Numbered from the stretch's first letter, positions 12,193 to 23,624 are shown. The stretch: DNA of 64,000 nt from Dama dama (GCF_033118175.1 NC_083691.1:19379001-19443000); one strand, 5' to 3'. A program made the numbers and translations. Notes: generated by a model not told the origin, from the letters alone.

Positions 12193-12465
12193 TAAAGGAA
12201 GACTTTTATTTATTTTTACTGTGGTAAAATATTTAACCATAAAACTTACCATTTTAACCACTCTTCAGTGAACATTCACACTGTGGTGCAACCATTATCA
12301 CTATCCATTTCTACAACTTTCTCATCATTCCAAATGGAAACACCGTAGCTCATTAAGTGGTGTCTCCCCAGCCTCCAACCCTGGCAACCACCATTCCACT
12401 TTCTGTCCCTGTGTACTCACCTATTCCAGAATACCACTCTTTCTGATCTCTTTGTTTTCCTATAT
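12193..12465 (-). repeat. Ancient mammalian repeat, L1-like, antisense
   Basis: Strings such as tttactgtggtaaaatattt, ccaaccctggcaaccaccat then tccactttctgtccctgtg belong to a repeat very common in mammals, usually annotated as an L1M piece. The family assignment is from memory. Confidence 0.5.
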
Positions 12466-12881
12466 AAAGCTAAAAAAAATTCCTGGCAAATTTTCCAAGT
12501 GACTTTTTACTCAGATAAACTATGATGAGAGTAAACACAACTGAAATATTTTAAAAATAACTTTTTGTGAAAGAAGCTGTTACCTCTTTAATTGCCACCA
12601 TCATTTTTAAGAGTGTGGGTTTTGCGGAATCAAAGTGCTCTAATGTACGTATTTACCAATACTCTTGGGGTCACACCCTGCATCTTACTCTATGTAAACT
12701 ATGCCTCAAAAGGTTGTTCAGAATCACCACAGTAAGGACCAGTGTTATGTCCCCTCTGGCCTCGAGCTGCTACTGTCACATGAACTACAAAGATCAATAT
12801 GACCCCTTGAGGGCACAGGGCCAGCCAGGAAGAGCAAGGCTGGACATCGAGCAAGCCAGCACCGGGGGCACCATTACTCAC
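12466..12881. other. Intron beside exon 12882, no gene seen
   Basis: Unassigned sequence. The plus-strand frame 12567-12950 overlaps the NOL10 exon in antisense and is not a gene. Confidence 0.6.
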
Positions 12882-13129
12882 TTCATCAGCTTCTGTTTTG
12901 TGGCTGAATCTTTGAAGCTTCTGAATTCCTCGCCAGCTTTGATCTCATAGAACTGTGGCTTGAGGACCGTCTGCTGATCCTCCCGCAGCTGTTCCTGCCT
13001 CTTCACTTTTTCCTCCTGTCGGAGAAGTCGGCGCTGTTTCCTGACCTCTGCGACCCAGTCTTTTTCATCATCTGAACTCTCAGAACTTTCTGCATCACTT
13101 GGTTTTCCTTCTGGTTCTTCCTCCTCTTC
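12882..13129 (-). CDS. NOL10: NOL10 coding exon, acidic and coiled C-terminal region
   Basis: Exon of 248 bp: phase 0 at its start, 82 codons, then two bases of an asparagine codon completed by the exon at 3814-3916. It begins with four glutamates, followed by GKPSDAESSESSDDEKDW, a serine/acid run of the casein kinase 2 target type. It then has a long basic and glutamine-rich helix (RKQRRLLRQEEKVKRQEQ) and ends FRSFKDSATKQKLM. This matches NOL10 about residues 533-615. The acceptor is TTATTTTCAG and the donor GTGAGTAAT. The helix is predicted to be coiled, from composition only. Confidence 0.96.
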
Positions 13130-13378
13130 CTGAAAATAAAAATAGTAAGAAGCAGCTCCTTTCCCTCTGCCAAAAATACCAACCTGTTATTTCCTTTTAA
13201 ATAGCATTAACCTATCAGAATCTGTGACATTGCGTGCATTGGGAAAAAACGTCTTTAATAAAAGAGGGTATATTCCTAAGCTGAAGGTCAAACAAATTAC
13301 AGCTTTATTCAATGACTCTTCTAACTTATACAGAAAACTAAATATTACGCAAATTCTAAATGATAAACAGTACGTTAC

Positions 13379-13552
13379 TTTTCCATGAAGTTCCTGTTGC
13401 TCTAAGAGTCTCAGTTTCTTCTTCCTTTTTTCACTAATTTTGGAAACAAGTGGGTTCAAAAGTCTAAATTCTTCACTCTCTTCGTCTACTTGGAAGTCAG
13501 GGTTCTCAAACATAACTTTAAATCGATCATCGGTGAGAATATTAGGAAGGCT
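13379..13552 (-). CDS. NOL10: NOL10 coding exon carrying the NUC153 motif
   Basis: Exon of 174 bp, 58 codons, phase 0 at both ends. It starts SLPNILTDDRFKVMFENPDF and runs on through QVDEESEEFRLLNPL to a basic segment (EKRKKKLRLLEQQ) ending ELHGK. The DDRFKVMFENPDFQVDE core is the NUC153 motif shared by NOL10 and ESF1-type nucleolar proteins (about residues 475-532). The acceptor is TTCTTACAG and the donor GTAACGTAC. The next intron is only 249 bp; translation through it stops at 13187-13189, so a retained-intron transcript would be truncated. Confidence 0.96.
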
Positions 13553-14283
13553 CTGTAAGAAAAAGAATGTCAAAACTGAAAGTTAATATTAGAATAAAAT
13601 CTGCCCAGAAAGATGGCTTAAAAACATCTTACTCAACAATTTATTAAAAAGCTACATAAGGCACAATTTACTAAATTATTATGACATTGTTAAAGAACCA
13701 GTTTCCAGGCCTTCCTTCTTGCTTATTTCTTATCCACAATCAAATCCTATTAACCTATTTCACAGCAAATATATATTACTTGGCTGCTGCACACAAAGAG
13801 CTAAGAATGAGTCTTTTGCGCTAACTTTATGCTTAATACGTTGGAAAGATTTTTTTTTAGTTAACATTTTTTGATGTAAAAACATTTCTCAAGGAAATAC
13901 ATGGTTTTGAAACATGGCTTTTAAGCATGACTACTATGCTGAACGAGAATTAGTCTGTCAACTTCAGATTCCAAAACTGGGAAAGGAAGCATGCACCAAT
14001 AATAAGTTAAGAAATAACATGGGTGGGGGGAGCTGATGGTCTAAGTTTACTGACTCTGAGTTACTTGGAAACACAACGGATATTTCCTTCCCTTATAGGG
14101 TACAGTCATCAATTTTCCCCTAGGCCATTTCATTGTTCTCAAAGGATATAGTGTACGACTGAGATTTCGACAAAATAAAGCTTTACGATTGAGACCCATT
14201 TGGATAGCTCAGGACTGACACTGAATTCCTTTTTATTTGTATCACTTCTGAACAGAACATTTTCTAGAAATGTACTATAAACT
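13553..14283. other. Intron start, AT-rich, no gene seen
   Basis: No repeat recognised. T run near 13851-13858 and a G run at 14026-14031. Confidence 0.55.
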
Positions 14284-14594
14284 TAGTGAAGTGAAAGTCA
14301 CTCAGTCATGTCCGACTCCTTGCGACCCCATGGACTATACAGTCCATGGAATTCTCCAGGCCAGAATACTGGAGGGGGTAGCCTTTCCCTTCTCCAAGGG
14401 ATCTTCCCAATCCAAGGATCAAACCCAGGCCTCCCGCATTGCAGGCGGATTCTTTACCACCTGAGCCACAAGGGAAGCCCAAGAATACTGGAGTGGGTAG
14501 CCTATCCCTTCTCCAGCGGATCTTCCCGACCCAGGAATCAAACCACCGCATTGCAGGCGGATTCTTTACCAGTTGAGCTATCATGGTAGCCCAA
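14284..14594 (-). repeat. BOV-A2 dimeric SINE
   Basis: Reverse orientation, two Bov-A units joined head to tail. The tail unit is 14284-14479 (ends gagccacaagggaagccc) and the second is 14480-14594 (starts aagaatactggagtgggtag, ends gctatcatggtagccc). Unit two lacks the tail part, as is normal for BOV-A2. Confidence 0.92.
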
Positions 14595-14856
14595 CTATAA
14601 ACTTAAACAGATGATAACTGTATACACTCAGGGCTTCCTACTGTCCTAATCTGCAGTAGTCTTAGAAACAAGATAAACTAACCTATTTGACATGGTTTGT
14701 AATTAGACAGCCTAAGGATCAGGCTGGAGAAAACGAACCTATCTGTGGTGGCCCCTGGCTCTACCTAACAGACTTTATCTTACTGCCTGCTTCTCCACTA
14801 CTGAGAGTAAATACGGCTCTAAGTTGTTGAGTTCAGAATGCTGTTTTTGTAATAAC

Positions 14857-15355
14857 AACTATACAAAAAATTGCCAACAAAGGTCCATCTAGTCAAAGCT
14901 TTGGTTTTTCCAATAGTCATGTATGGACATGAGAGTTGGACTAAAAAGAAAGCTGAGCACCAAAGAACTGATGCTTTTGAACTGTGGTGTTGGAGAAGAC
15001 TCTTGAGAGTTTCTTGGATGGCAAAGAGATCAAACCAGTCAATCCTAAAGGAAATAAGTCCTGAATACTCAATGGAAGGACTGATGCTGAAGCTGAAGCT
15101 CCAATACTTTGGCCACCTGATGTGAAGAACTGACTCACTGAAAAAGACCCTGGTGATGGGAAAGACTGAAAGCAGGAGGAGAAAGGGATAACAGAGGATG
15201 AGATGGTTGGATAGCATCACTGACTCGACGGACATGATTTTAAGCAAGCTCCGGGAGTTGGTGATGGACAGGGAAGCCTGGCGTGCTGCAGTCCATGGGG
15301 TCACAAGGAGTTGGACACGACTGAGCAAATGAACTGAACTATACAAAAAAATTGG
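14857..15355 (+). mobile_element. BovB (RTE) LINE, 5'-truncated, with target-site duplication
   Basis: The element body is 14875-15336. It encodes the broken C-terminal end of the BovB reverse transcriptase (frame 14871-15125: VFPIVMYGHESW, then ELWCWRRLLRVSW, ending LKLQYFGHLM before a stop). It ends in the 3' UTR gttggacacgactgagcaaa before tgaactg. The direct repeats aactatacaaaaa-attg at 14857-14874 and 15337-15355 flank it, the mark of target-primed reverse transcription. It is not functional. Confidence 0.92.
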
Positions 15356-15357
15356 CA

Positions 15358-16205
15358 AACCATGAGACACTAAGGAACTTGGGCTATTTATTACCTGTAT
15401 GTACCTAAAATCTGACTAACCTTTACTAAAATTCTACGATATGCTGAATTAATATTTGAGACACACTGAAGGCTTCCCTATATCATTTCCAAAACAGATT
15501 TAAGATCAAGGAAGAAACAGAGATATGTCCTAGTTCGTGACCCCAAGGCACTCACTCACTCACAACTTGAGAAATAAACAAACCAGACTCTAAGCTACAA
15601 GGCACCTTATGAAGGATGCTAAGCAGACATGAAAGCACTCTAGGAGCAGAGGGGTAAAAAGTAATTCCAACAAGAGACATCTCAGTGGGGAGGTGTGTGT
15701 GGGGGGGGGGGGGAGTGCACATTGGGGAAGAGGCTTGAAAGAAGGGTACTTTTCAACAGATAGGAATTTGGGAAGAGCATTTCCAGCCCCCTGAGGAGTG
15801 GTGAGCAGTCTGATAATGCAAGGATAGTGGCAAAATTTGAAAAAACAATTTTTGATCAGGCCAGACTGTAAAAGACTTAATATGCCATGACCTTCCTCTG
15901 CAGGTAAGGGGAAATGACTAGGGAAAGAGACGATAAGGAGGAGAAAGGTGACAAACAGAAGAGTAAGTCAAGAATCTCAGACACAAAGGAACCTGCTTTG
16001 CGATTCTGCAGCCACATGGTACATGGTGGGCTATTGAGATAGAACTCAGACACGAGGAAGATGAAGAGGCCACTTGAGGAAATGGGAACAGAGACAGGGC
16101 CTGAATCAGGGCAAATGGTATCCAAGGGTGAAGATACACTATAAGCTAGAATTGATAGATATCTCTATGGAGGAGATGAGAGGAGGAATATGGAAAAATA
16201 GTAAA
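15358..16205. other. Intron, no gene seen; G run at 15701-15713
   Basis: GT repeat running into 13 G at 15693-15713. The purine-rich sequence 15720-16140 gives minus frames without a recognised product and may be an old repeat. Confidence 0.5.
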
Positions 16206-16738
16206 GTACACCATGATACATTCAGACAACAGAGTATTATTCAGCACTAAAAAGAAATAGGGTATCAAGCTACAAAAAGACAGAGAGACCCTTACTAAGC
16301 AAAAGAAGCCAATCTGAAAAGGCTACGATCCCAACTAAATGACACTGTAGAAAAGGTAAAACAATGGACTCAGGCAAAAGCTCAGTGGGTGCTAGGGGTC
16401 AAGGGGAGGGATGAAGAGGTGTAGCTCAGAGGGTGTGGGGGAAGCGAAAATATCCTGACCTTCTCATAGTGGACACATGTCTCTACACATGTGTCTCAAA
16501 CCACAGCATGAACAACACCAAGCATGAACCCTAATGTAAACTGTGGGCTTCAGGGGATTATCACATAGTAATGTAGGTTCATCAGCTGTAACAAACACTC
16601 CCCCTTGGTGGAGGATATTAACAGCGAGGTGGGCTGGGGGTGGACCTAACACATGTGTGGGGGACAGGGGGTATGCGGGAAATCTCTGTACCTTCCTCTC
16701 ACTTTTGCTGTGAATATAAAACTGTTATAGAAAGTATC
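16206..16738 (+). repeat. L1MC/L1MD-type LINE 3' end
   Basis: Ordered motifs: aacagagtattattcagcac, tgaaccctaatgtaaactgt, taatgtaggttcatcagctg, gggggacagggggtatgcgg, gaaatctctgtaccttcctc, gtgaatataaaactgttata. This is a characteristic L1M 3' UTR. Confidence 0.8.
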
Positions 16739-17070
16739 TTTGGAAGAATCCAGTGAATGAGAGAAGTTAAACAAAGAAAAAAACAAAATTATGTTTCATT
16801 TAAGACCAGTTAACTCAGTGTATTCTGAAGGATGCCATCAGGTGTCTGAAAACCAGGCACCAGGGCTCAGGAGAGAAGAGAGGGCTACCCTGGATACATT
16901 TTGGAGTTATCTGTAAACACAGGGCAGGTGATACTGCCCAAGACCAGAGTAACAGTTATTTGCTAAGTATATATTTTCAGGTTTTATAGTTACATATTGT
17001 CATGTTTTATATATTTAGATTTAAAATGTATATGTATATAAAATGTATATTTAGATATAAAATGTATAAC
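16739..17070. other. Intron, AT-rich, no gene seen
   Basis: Simple TA-rich sequence at 17004-17070 (tatatttagat repeats). Otherwise unassigned. Confidence 0.5.
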
Positions 17071-17300
17071 GTATATGTATGTGAAGTTGCTCAGTCATAT
17101 ATGACTCTTTGTGATCCCACTGACTGTAGCCTACCAGGCACCTCCGTCAATGGAATTTTCCAGGCAACAGTACTGGAGTCGGTTGCCATTTCCTTCTCCT
17201 GGGGATCTTCCTGATTCAGAGATCAAACCCAGGTCTCCTGCATTGCAGGCAGACAGATGCTTTACCGTCTGAGCCACCAGGGAAGCCAATGTATATGTAT
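17071..17300 (-). repeat. Bov-tA SINE with target-site duplication
   Basis: SINE body 17081-17290, reverse. It is bounded by gtatatgtat on both sides (17071-17080 and 17291-17300) and sits in a TA-rich target. Confidence 0.93.
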
Positions 17301-18057
17301 ATACATATGTAAATATACAAATCCAAGGGAAATCTTTTCTTTTCCATCTTACTGTATTATCACTTTTAATAAATAACAGAGAAACATGTTAAAAAAAGAG
17401 TAAGTTGGCTAGTATTCTCTTTTTTCCCCTTAATTTAAAACAAGTTGCACTGCCCAAAGACAAGTATGCCTTGGATGAACAAATATAAAGTAAAAACTCT
17501 TATAACCAAGCTGTAAAAATATTTCCCCCAGAGAGTTTTCCTAGTCTAATTGTTTGTTTTCACAGCCGTCTTAAAAAAAAACAACACAGTAGGATGAGAT
17601 GTAGTTAGTGATGTCCTACAGTAGTTTACACACGTCTGGTTAGCAGTCTGCCCTATAAATATACATGTATGTATGCCAAACACGTGCCACTGGAATCTGG
17701 GAAACACCGTAAGGTACTGTCACCCTGTAACCCTGCTTCAGAGAAGGGTGCTCCGGGTAGATCTGAGTGGGCACCTTCATTATCCACACTGTGTCCCAAC
17801 ACAGCAACATATATGAGGAATACTCCACCTTTAAAACAGATCAACACTTGCAATGCAATGGTATCTATGAAATTAAGGTGATGCCGACTTCTGAGTGAAG
17901 GCAGTGGTTTGAACAGGAGCATCTCCTTCCAATCTCTGCTAAAACACCACTAAAACAATAGAAGAAGGGCTTTAAAAAGACACGAATCCCCAAGGATGAG
18001 GAGGCCAGGAAAGGAGACGGGAGCAACGAGGATGCAGAAGCAAGAGAGGAAGGTCTA
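17301..18057. other. Intron, no gene seen
   Basis: Unassigned. The short frames at 17640-17922 overlap each other on both strands and show no conserved content. Confidence 0.5.
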
Positions 18058-18250
18058 GCACCCGGCGTCCCCAAGTGAAGGCCCTTCTGGAGGGGGACGT
18101 GTCCGGCAGGGGCCGCGGTGCGCTGAGGACGCACCTGGTACCCAGGGGAAGCAGGCAAGGGGGAGATGCCGCCTCACCCCAACGCCCCCGCCCTCCTGCT
18201 GACAGTTCCCGGTCCTCGAAACACTGGCAGCCAGGCCGTCACCCTCTGAG
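18058..18250. other. Intronic CpG cluster
   Basis: About 14 CpGs in about 190 bp (for example gccgcggtgcgctgaggacg), inside an intron that is otherwise CpG-poor. No exon or known repeat is recognised. It could be an alternative promoter, an enhancer, or a young insert not yet CpG-depleted. Confidence 0.45.
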
Positions 18251-19088
18251 CAACAGAGTCTGACCGGAAGAAAGAGGCTGAAAGACACTGCGGTTTGGTG
18301 CATTCCCAAACAGATTGGCCACGTCAGCACACAGGACTGAGGTGCCCTCAGGGTCTCCACTCAGCTTTTTGTATCTTCCACTCTTTTAAATCTGAACCAA
18401 CGACTATGCATCACAGTAGGCAAAAACTACATACAGTTTTTACCCAAGACTGTTTCCCAGCACCTGAGTTCCTGTACTGAGGGGGACCTGAGGAGGCCAG
18501 CACTGCGGCTGGATCTCTGGTGGAAGACAGCCCCCAGCACAGCCCTGGGCCGGTCCAGAGACTTCCTTGGACTCTTTCTCCTTCTTGCCTTAGTCTCACA
18601 TTGGAGGAGAAAACCCTAAGGAACTTCCTGAGGAAAAGTCGCACGTAAGAGTGATTTGCTGTTGTTGCTATTGAGAACTGTGGGTGTGAGGATCTCTTTA
18701 CTACCCCTTATACTGACTGCTTGTCTGTCTGGGCTGGAAACAACATTCCTTCAGAAAACTGAAGGTCCTTACGATTCTGTGTCCATCACGGGGGTGAGGT
18801 GGAATGAACCACCAGGATGCTGGCTGTGAACCAGGATTTGAAGGGGACCATTCCAGAATGGAGCTGAGCAGAATGATGTAGAAGAGACTTCTTCAGGAAA
18901 GTCAAGTTTATATAACAACTGGTGATCTTCATGTAACTATGAAGAGACAAGATTTAGACAAGTGGCAAAGAACTGAGTGTTGACTATTGATTAAGTACAC
19001 GGAAAACTAACAAAAAGTCAATTACTAAGTCCAGGGATGACTAAGATTGTGCGGGAAATAAGACTAAATAAGGTCATGTAGGAGATGT
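18251..19088. other. Intron, no gene seen
   Basis: Unassigned mixed-composition sequence. None of the small frames has recognisable content. Confidence 0.5.
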
Positions 19089-19275
19089 GGTATGAATCCA
19101 CCTGCCAACGCAGGAGATACAAGAGACACGGGTTCGATCCCTGGGTCAGGAAGGTCCCCTGGAGAAGGAAATGGCAACCCATTCCAGTATTCTTGCCTGG
19201 AAAATTCTATGGACAGAAGAGCCTGGCAGGCTACAGTCCAGAGGGTTGCAAAAGAGTCAAATACAAGAGAGCACT
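19089..19275 (+). repeat. Bov-tA SINE, diverged head
   Basis: Forward copy with a worn head (atgaatccacctgccaacgc), the body gagaaggaaatggcaaccca and a worn tail (gttgcaaaagagtcaaatac). Confidence 0.88.
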
Positions 19276-19327
19276 CAGGGAGAGGAGGAGGCGATGTATA
19301 AGAGTATACACATATTTGTAACAAAGT

Positions 19328-19783
19328 AAATGCTGAATAGTCATGTATGGATGTGAGAGTTGGACTGTAAAGAAAGCTGAACTCTGAAGAATTGATGCTT
19401 TTGAACTGTGGTGTTGGAAATGACTCTTGAGAGTCCCTTGGATTACAAGGAGATTCAACTAGTCCATCTTAAAGGAAATCAGTCCTGAATATTCACTGGA
19501 AGGACTGATGTTGAAGCTGAAACTCCCAATACTTTGGCCACCTGATGTGAAGAACTGACTCATTTGAAAAGACCCTGATGCTGGGAAAGATTGAAGGCAG
19601 GAGGAGAAGGGGATGACAAGAGGATGAGATGGCTGGATGGCCTCACCAACATGATGAACATGAGTCTGGGTAACCTCTGGGAGTTGGTGATAGACAGGGA
19701 AGCCTGGTGTGCTGCAGTCCATGGGGTGGCAAAGAGTCAGACAGGAATGAGCAACTGAACTGAACTGACTGAAATGCTGAATA
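19328..19783 (+). mobile_element. BovB LINE, 5'-truncated, with target-site duplication
   Basis: Body 19340-19771: the end of the reverse transcriptase frame (now with frameshifts) and the 3' UTR ending gagcaactgaactgaactga. It is flanked by aaatgctgaata at 19328-19339 and 19772-19783. It is similar in length to the copy at 14875-15336 but truncated at a different point, so the two are separate insertions. Confidence 0.92.
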
Positions 19784-21060
19784 CTGACTTACCCAAAGTT
19801 ACAAAGTTTCCTCCCTGACCCAGGGAGGAAAGGTTATCAAAAGACAATGCCTCCATATTCTCAGACAACTGAGAGCTATGTTACTGAAGAGTCCTTGTGA
19901 GGTGATCAAGTTTATTGCTTAAATAAATTTTTAAAGACAATGCCTGACATTTGAAAATCAAGAAGGAGCACCATAGGCCAGCAATAAGAAACAGAGTTTT
20001 AGACCAAAATAATGAACTAAGAAGGCAAGAGTGTCACAGAAGCTGAAAATGGGAGAAGGGAAAGAAGAGGGTGAATAGAAGGCTGGAAGGGCAGGCAACA
20101 TTCCTAACAAACCTTGGCGAAATACTAGTTTTCAAAACTCTGTGTACAGAACTGTAACAACAGAAACCACACAATCTTTAATTGGTACTGAAAAGCTTTA
20201 AAACATAACATTTTGGATGTTTAAACTGATCTGATCCAACCCAGGGTCTATGAATAATTATGTCTTTTCCCTGGAGAGGTAAATAATTACTTAACATCTA
20301 AGGTGATGCTGGTATGGAAGAATCCTTAAGGCTGGTAGGACACTTCTCCCAAGGTCTCTGAGCCACAGAACACAGCTAGCCTACTGACGTCATGCACGAC
20401 AGTACCTGGCTGGGCTGCTGCAGAATTCGAGAGAAGTACCTCCATATAAGACTTTAAGGCAATGGTGAAAATTTGGCAGAAAAGGCCAATGGGCAAGAAG
20501 TGGCACTTGTAAGAAAAGTGGCTTAGCTACAACGCACACCCTTATAGATCAAGTGGATTACCATTTGCTTGCCTCTCCCAAAGTGCTTGTACCTACTGGG
20601 AGCTCAACATATATTAGCTGAAAGAATAAATGAATTGATTCTTAATTAGAATTAACACCACCGCATTTCTAAGTTTGGATAAGGTTCAGATAATTGCTTC
20701 CTGACACTATGTGGTGGGTCACTTGCCATTGCAGATCCAACATGAAGTGAATGGTAAATATCTTATTAGAATTTAATTATGTTATCAGTGGGAGCAATAT
20801 CTGGGAACATATTTCACTGTCTGCCTCCATGAAATTTCAGCTGGAGTCAAAGCAGGCCATAACTGCACTGTACTGACTTTTAAATTAGAAGTTACCAGAG
20901 CTATTAAGGCTCTTAAGGGTTTGAAGAGCTGAGTTCAAAGACAAGACTAATGAAGTGCTGATGGATTTAACAATTCTTTCAAGTATTCTTTACAATTATA
21001 ATGAAGGACTTTTTCCTTAATTCAGGAACAGTTTTTAAGGTCTTTGTTTTCTGTTGTTGT
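19784..21060. other. Intron, no gene seen
   Basis: Unassigned AT-rich sequence with no convincing frame or young repeat. Confidence 0.5.
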
Positions 21061-21180
21061 GTTTTTTTGTTTTTTTTTTTTTTTGGCCTCACCTTGCAGG
21101 ATCTTAATTCCCTGGGATGCAATCCAGGTGCCAGCAGTGAAAGCACTAGGTCCTACCAGTGGACCACCAGGGAAGTTCCA
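21061..21180 (-). repeat. CHR-type tRNA(Glu) SINE
   Basis: Reverse copy: T-rich tail at 21061-21084, then ggcctcaccttgcaggatct and the head tggaccaccagggaagttcc. This is a cetartiodactyl CHR SINE. Confidence 0.85.
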
Positions 21181-21242
21181 AGGTCATCTGAATTAGATAA
21201 AACTGTTAAACAACCAATCAGACAAGCTCTCTAACAAGAGAC

Positions 21243-21394
21243 TTTTTGTTGTTGCTGTTGTTTAGTTGCTAAGTGTTGTCTGACTCTTAGCAATCCCATG
21301 GACTGTCGTCCGCCAAGCTATTCTGTCCATGAGATTTCCCAGGCAAGAATACTAGAGTGGGTTGCCATTTCCTTCCCCAGGGGATGTTCCTATA
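21243..21394 (-). repeat. Bov-tA SINE fragment
   Basis: Reverse copy with tail (tttagttgctaagtgttgtc) and middle, but the tRNA-like head is missing after ccccaggggatgttcc. Confidence 0.88.
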
Positions 21395-22935
21395 TTTAAG
21401 TATTTCTGCAAAGAAACTGAACTCCGATAATGAGGACTGACTTGGGTCAGCAAGTCACTGAAAAGTCAATGAAAACACCCCTTTCTAGCAGTATTCTAGA
21501 ATTCACACCACTACAAACACCATGCTTCCAGCTTCCAACAGCTGAAGGGAAATTGATGGAAGAAGAGAGGGCTTTCTCAGGTTCTTCCTCTTTGCACTTG
21601 CAGTATGAACAGCATGTAGCTGGATGCTTCTTTATAGGATAACCCTATAAATTGTTTTAAAGGCATAGACAACCATGACTTTCCCATGGACTCTGCAGGT
21701 CACTCTGCATGTTTTCAGCTCTCAGGGTTGTTGCTACCATCCTGCACCCCTGGGCACAGCAAACGCCAACTATGTTCTCCATCTCCCCTGGCTGTCTCTA
21801 ATCTCAGCAAGAGTGTGAAGAGGGGGGCAGAGAGAAAAGGGGCTTCCTCTGCATCTTCATAATCCTAAAACCTTTAAGAAAGGCTCCTGTACACTGTGTA
21901 AGCCATGCTGTACAAAGTATCAAAATTAAACATTAATTTGTGTCATATTCTCTTTAACACTGAATGTCATACAGACTCAGACGCATAAACTGTAGATAGG
22001 AAAAGAAGACCTCTGTAGCATAAACCAGCTCCTCTCCCTTCCCACTGCAACCTCAGGGCATGTAAATCCAAAGATCATATCCGTGAAGCTTGGGGAATGA
22101 CTTATAAAGCTGACAAGTTACCTCCCTAACCATCCTCAGGCTGGGCTAACAAGAAAATCACTGGGAGCATGCCAAAGAGAACGTCAAGAGAGCCAGAAGC
22201 ACTTATATTTTGAACACTTTAAGCTCTACGCATACATGTGATACACTGATGAAATTAGGAAGGTACACAGCCACAAACACAATCATAGCACTAAGAAGGC
22301 TCACCTGTCCCCACCTCAGTCCTACTCCGCATAGAGAAGGACAAGCTACGACCCAGTGAAGCTCAGCGTCACCCACGATGACACAACTGGTGAGCAAGGG
22401 GGACCAGACACGAGACCCTTTAGTGGCAGCCCCCTGACGCGGCTGAAGAGAGCGGTACAAAAATAAACACACGAAGGGCTCACTTGTCTCCATTCACTTA
22501 CCTGGTTAAAAAACTAGACAGAGAACAGAGAAAGAATAAACACTAAGAAAACTCTCTGGACAGCTTGACACAAGTGGCCCAGATACAAGTTTGGCCATCT
22601 ACGCAGGCAGGTCCTGCAGGCTCGTAGGAGAGATGGGATCTTTACAACTCATTCCAGAGAAGAGTCCAGCCCACTTATCTGCCTGCCTGATGTAAGCCGA
22701 TGGGGAAACAGCACGGAGAAGAATGAGGAAGCTCTCACTTCTCTGGGAAAATGAGAAAAAATCCGCCAGCTGACCCTTACTTAGTTTATGACCGACCTTC
22801 GTCCATTTTACATCAGGAATGGAAGGTAGAGAGCAGTTAATCCTGAGAGTGCATGCGCCCAGTAATGCCAAGTCTAAACGAAAGCTGGTTACTTTTTCAG
22901 TTATAAACAAACCTAGTGACTACAAAGAAAAACAA
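21395..22935. other. Intron, no gene seen
   Basis: Unassigned. The minus frames at 22203-22493 and 22599-22910 have no recognised domain. Confidence 0.5.
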
Positions 22936-23262
22936 TAAACAAACTAAATATTTAACAATAAAAGGGTTATTTAAAATACATCCAAAGATAAAATATGCAG
23001 CTCTCAAAATATTTACAAAGATTGTTTAGTAAAATGCGAAGCCACGTGTGTTATTTTACAGAACCAAGATAAATATTTTATACATATATATAGTAGTATC
23101 CTATTACAGTTTATAATTTTAAGAGAAATAAAGACAGGAAGGAAATTCACTAAACTATTAATGATGCCTTTCTCTGGATAGAAGTACATGAGTGACTTTC
23201 TTCTTTATACTCTATCTGTTTTACAAACTTTCCATATTGAGTATATACTATCTAATAAGCAG
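22936..23262 (+). repeat. L1ME-type LINE 3' end
   Basis: gggttatttaaaatacatcc, aaaatgcgaagccacgtgtg and the closing cctttctctggatagaagta then ttttacaaactttccatatt follow the order of old L1 3' ends. It lies just downstream (plus sense) of unassigned DNA. Confidence 0.5.
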
Positions 23263-23370
23263 AGGAAACAAGGAAAACTAAACACATTTTCACAGTAAAA
23301 GGATACAATTTACCATCAAGAAAACAGAGAAATAATTTATCAATATTTTCTTTGCCTTATAAAATCTTAC

Positions 23371-23460
23371 CTTAACTTTCTTTTTCCAGGTAGATTTTTG
23401 CTTCTCCTCTTCTTCCTCAATTAATTTAAGTGCCAGCTCTTTGTTAACTTTTGGCAATTT
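23371..23460 (-). CDS. NOL10: NOL10 coding exon, charged helix
   Basis: Exon of 90 bp, 30 codons, phase 0 at both ends: KLPKVNKELALKLIEEEEEK then QKSTWKKKVK. It matches NOL10 about residues 445-474, directly before the NUC153 motif. Five glutamates in a row followed by a lysine cluster suggest a charged helix and possibly part of a nucleolar localisation region; this is inferred. The acceptor is CTCCACTAG and the donor GTAAGATTT. A 9818-bp intron follows it in the transcript. Confidence 0.96.
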
Positions 23461-23584
23461 CTAGTGGAGGAGAAAAAAAAAAGTTGTACTGCAATACCTA
23501 CAATTGAGCTTTGGAGGTTAAAGCAAAGAGTAGGGACAAAGGGACTCCATGTCCTAGACTGCCTTGGCCAATATACACACACAT

Positions 23585-23624
23585 ATTCACTGCTTTTTTT
23601 TTTTTTTTTTAATTCACCGCTTTT
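23585..23624 (-). repeat. T tract between direct repeats (tail-only insertion?)
   Basis: attcactgctttt at 23585-23597 and attcaccgctttt at 23612-23624 (one mismatch) enclose only T residues plus one A. See finding on tail-only insertions. Confidence 0.6.

Noticed and set aside
13187..13573. 128-codon minus frame taken as a complete small gene
   Set aside because: Its middle is a NOL10 exon (13379-13552). The remainder is intron on both sides of proper AG and GT sites.
14819..15370. 183-codon minus-strand frame
   Set aside because: Antisense reading of the BovB element at 14875-15336. The true coding sense of that element is the plus strand.
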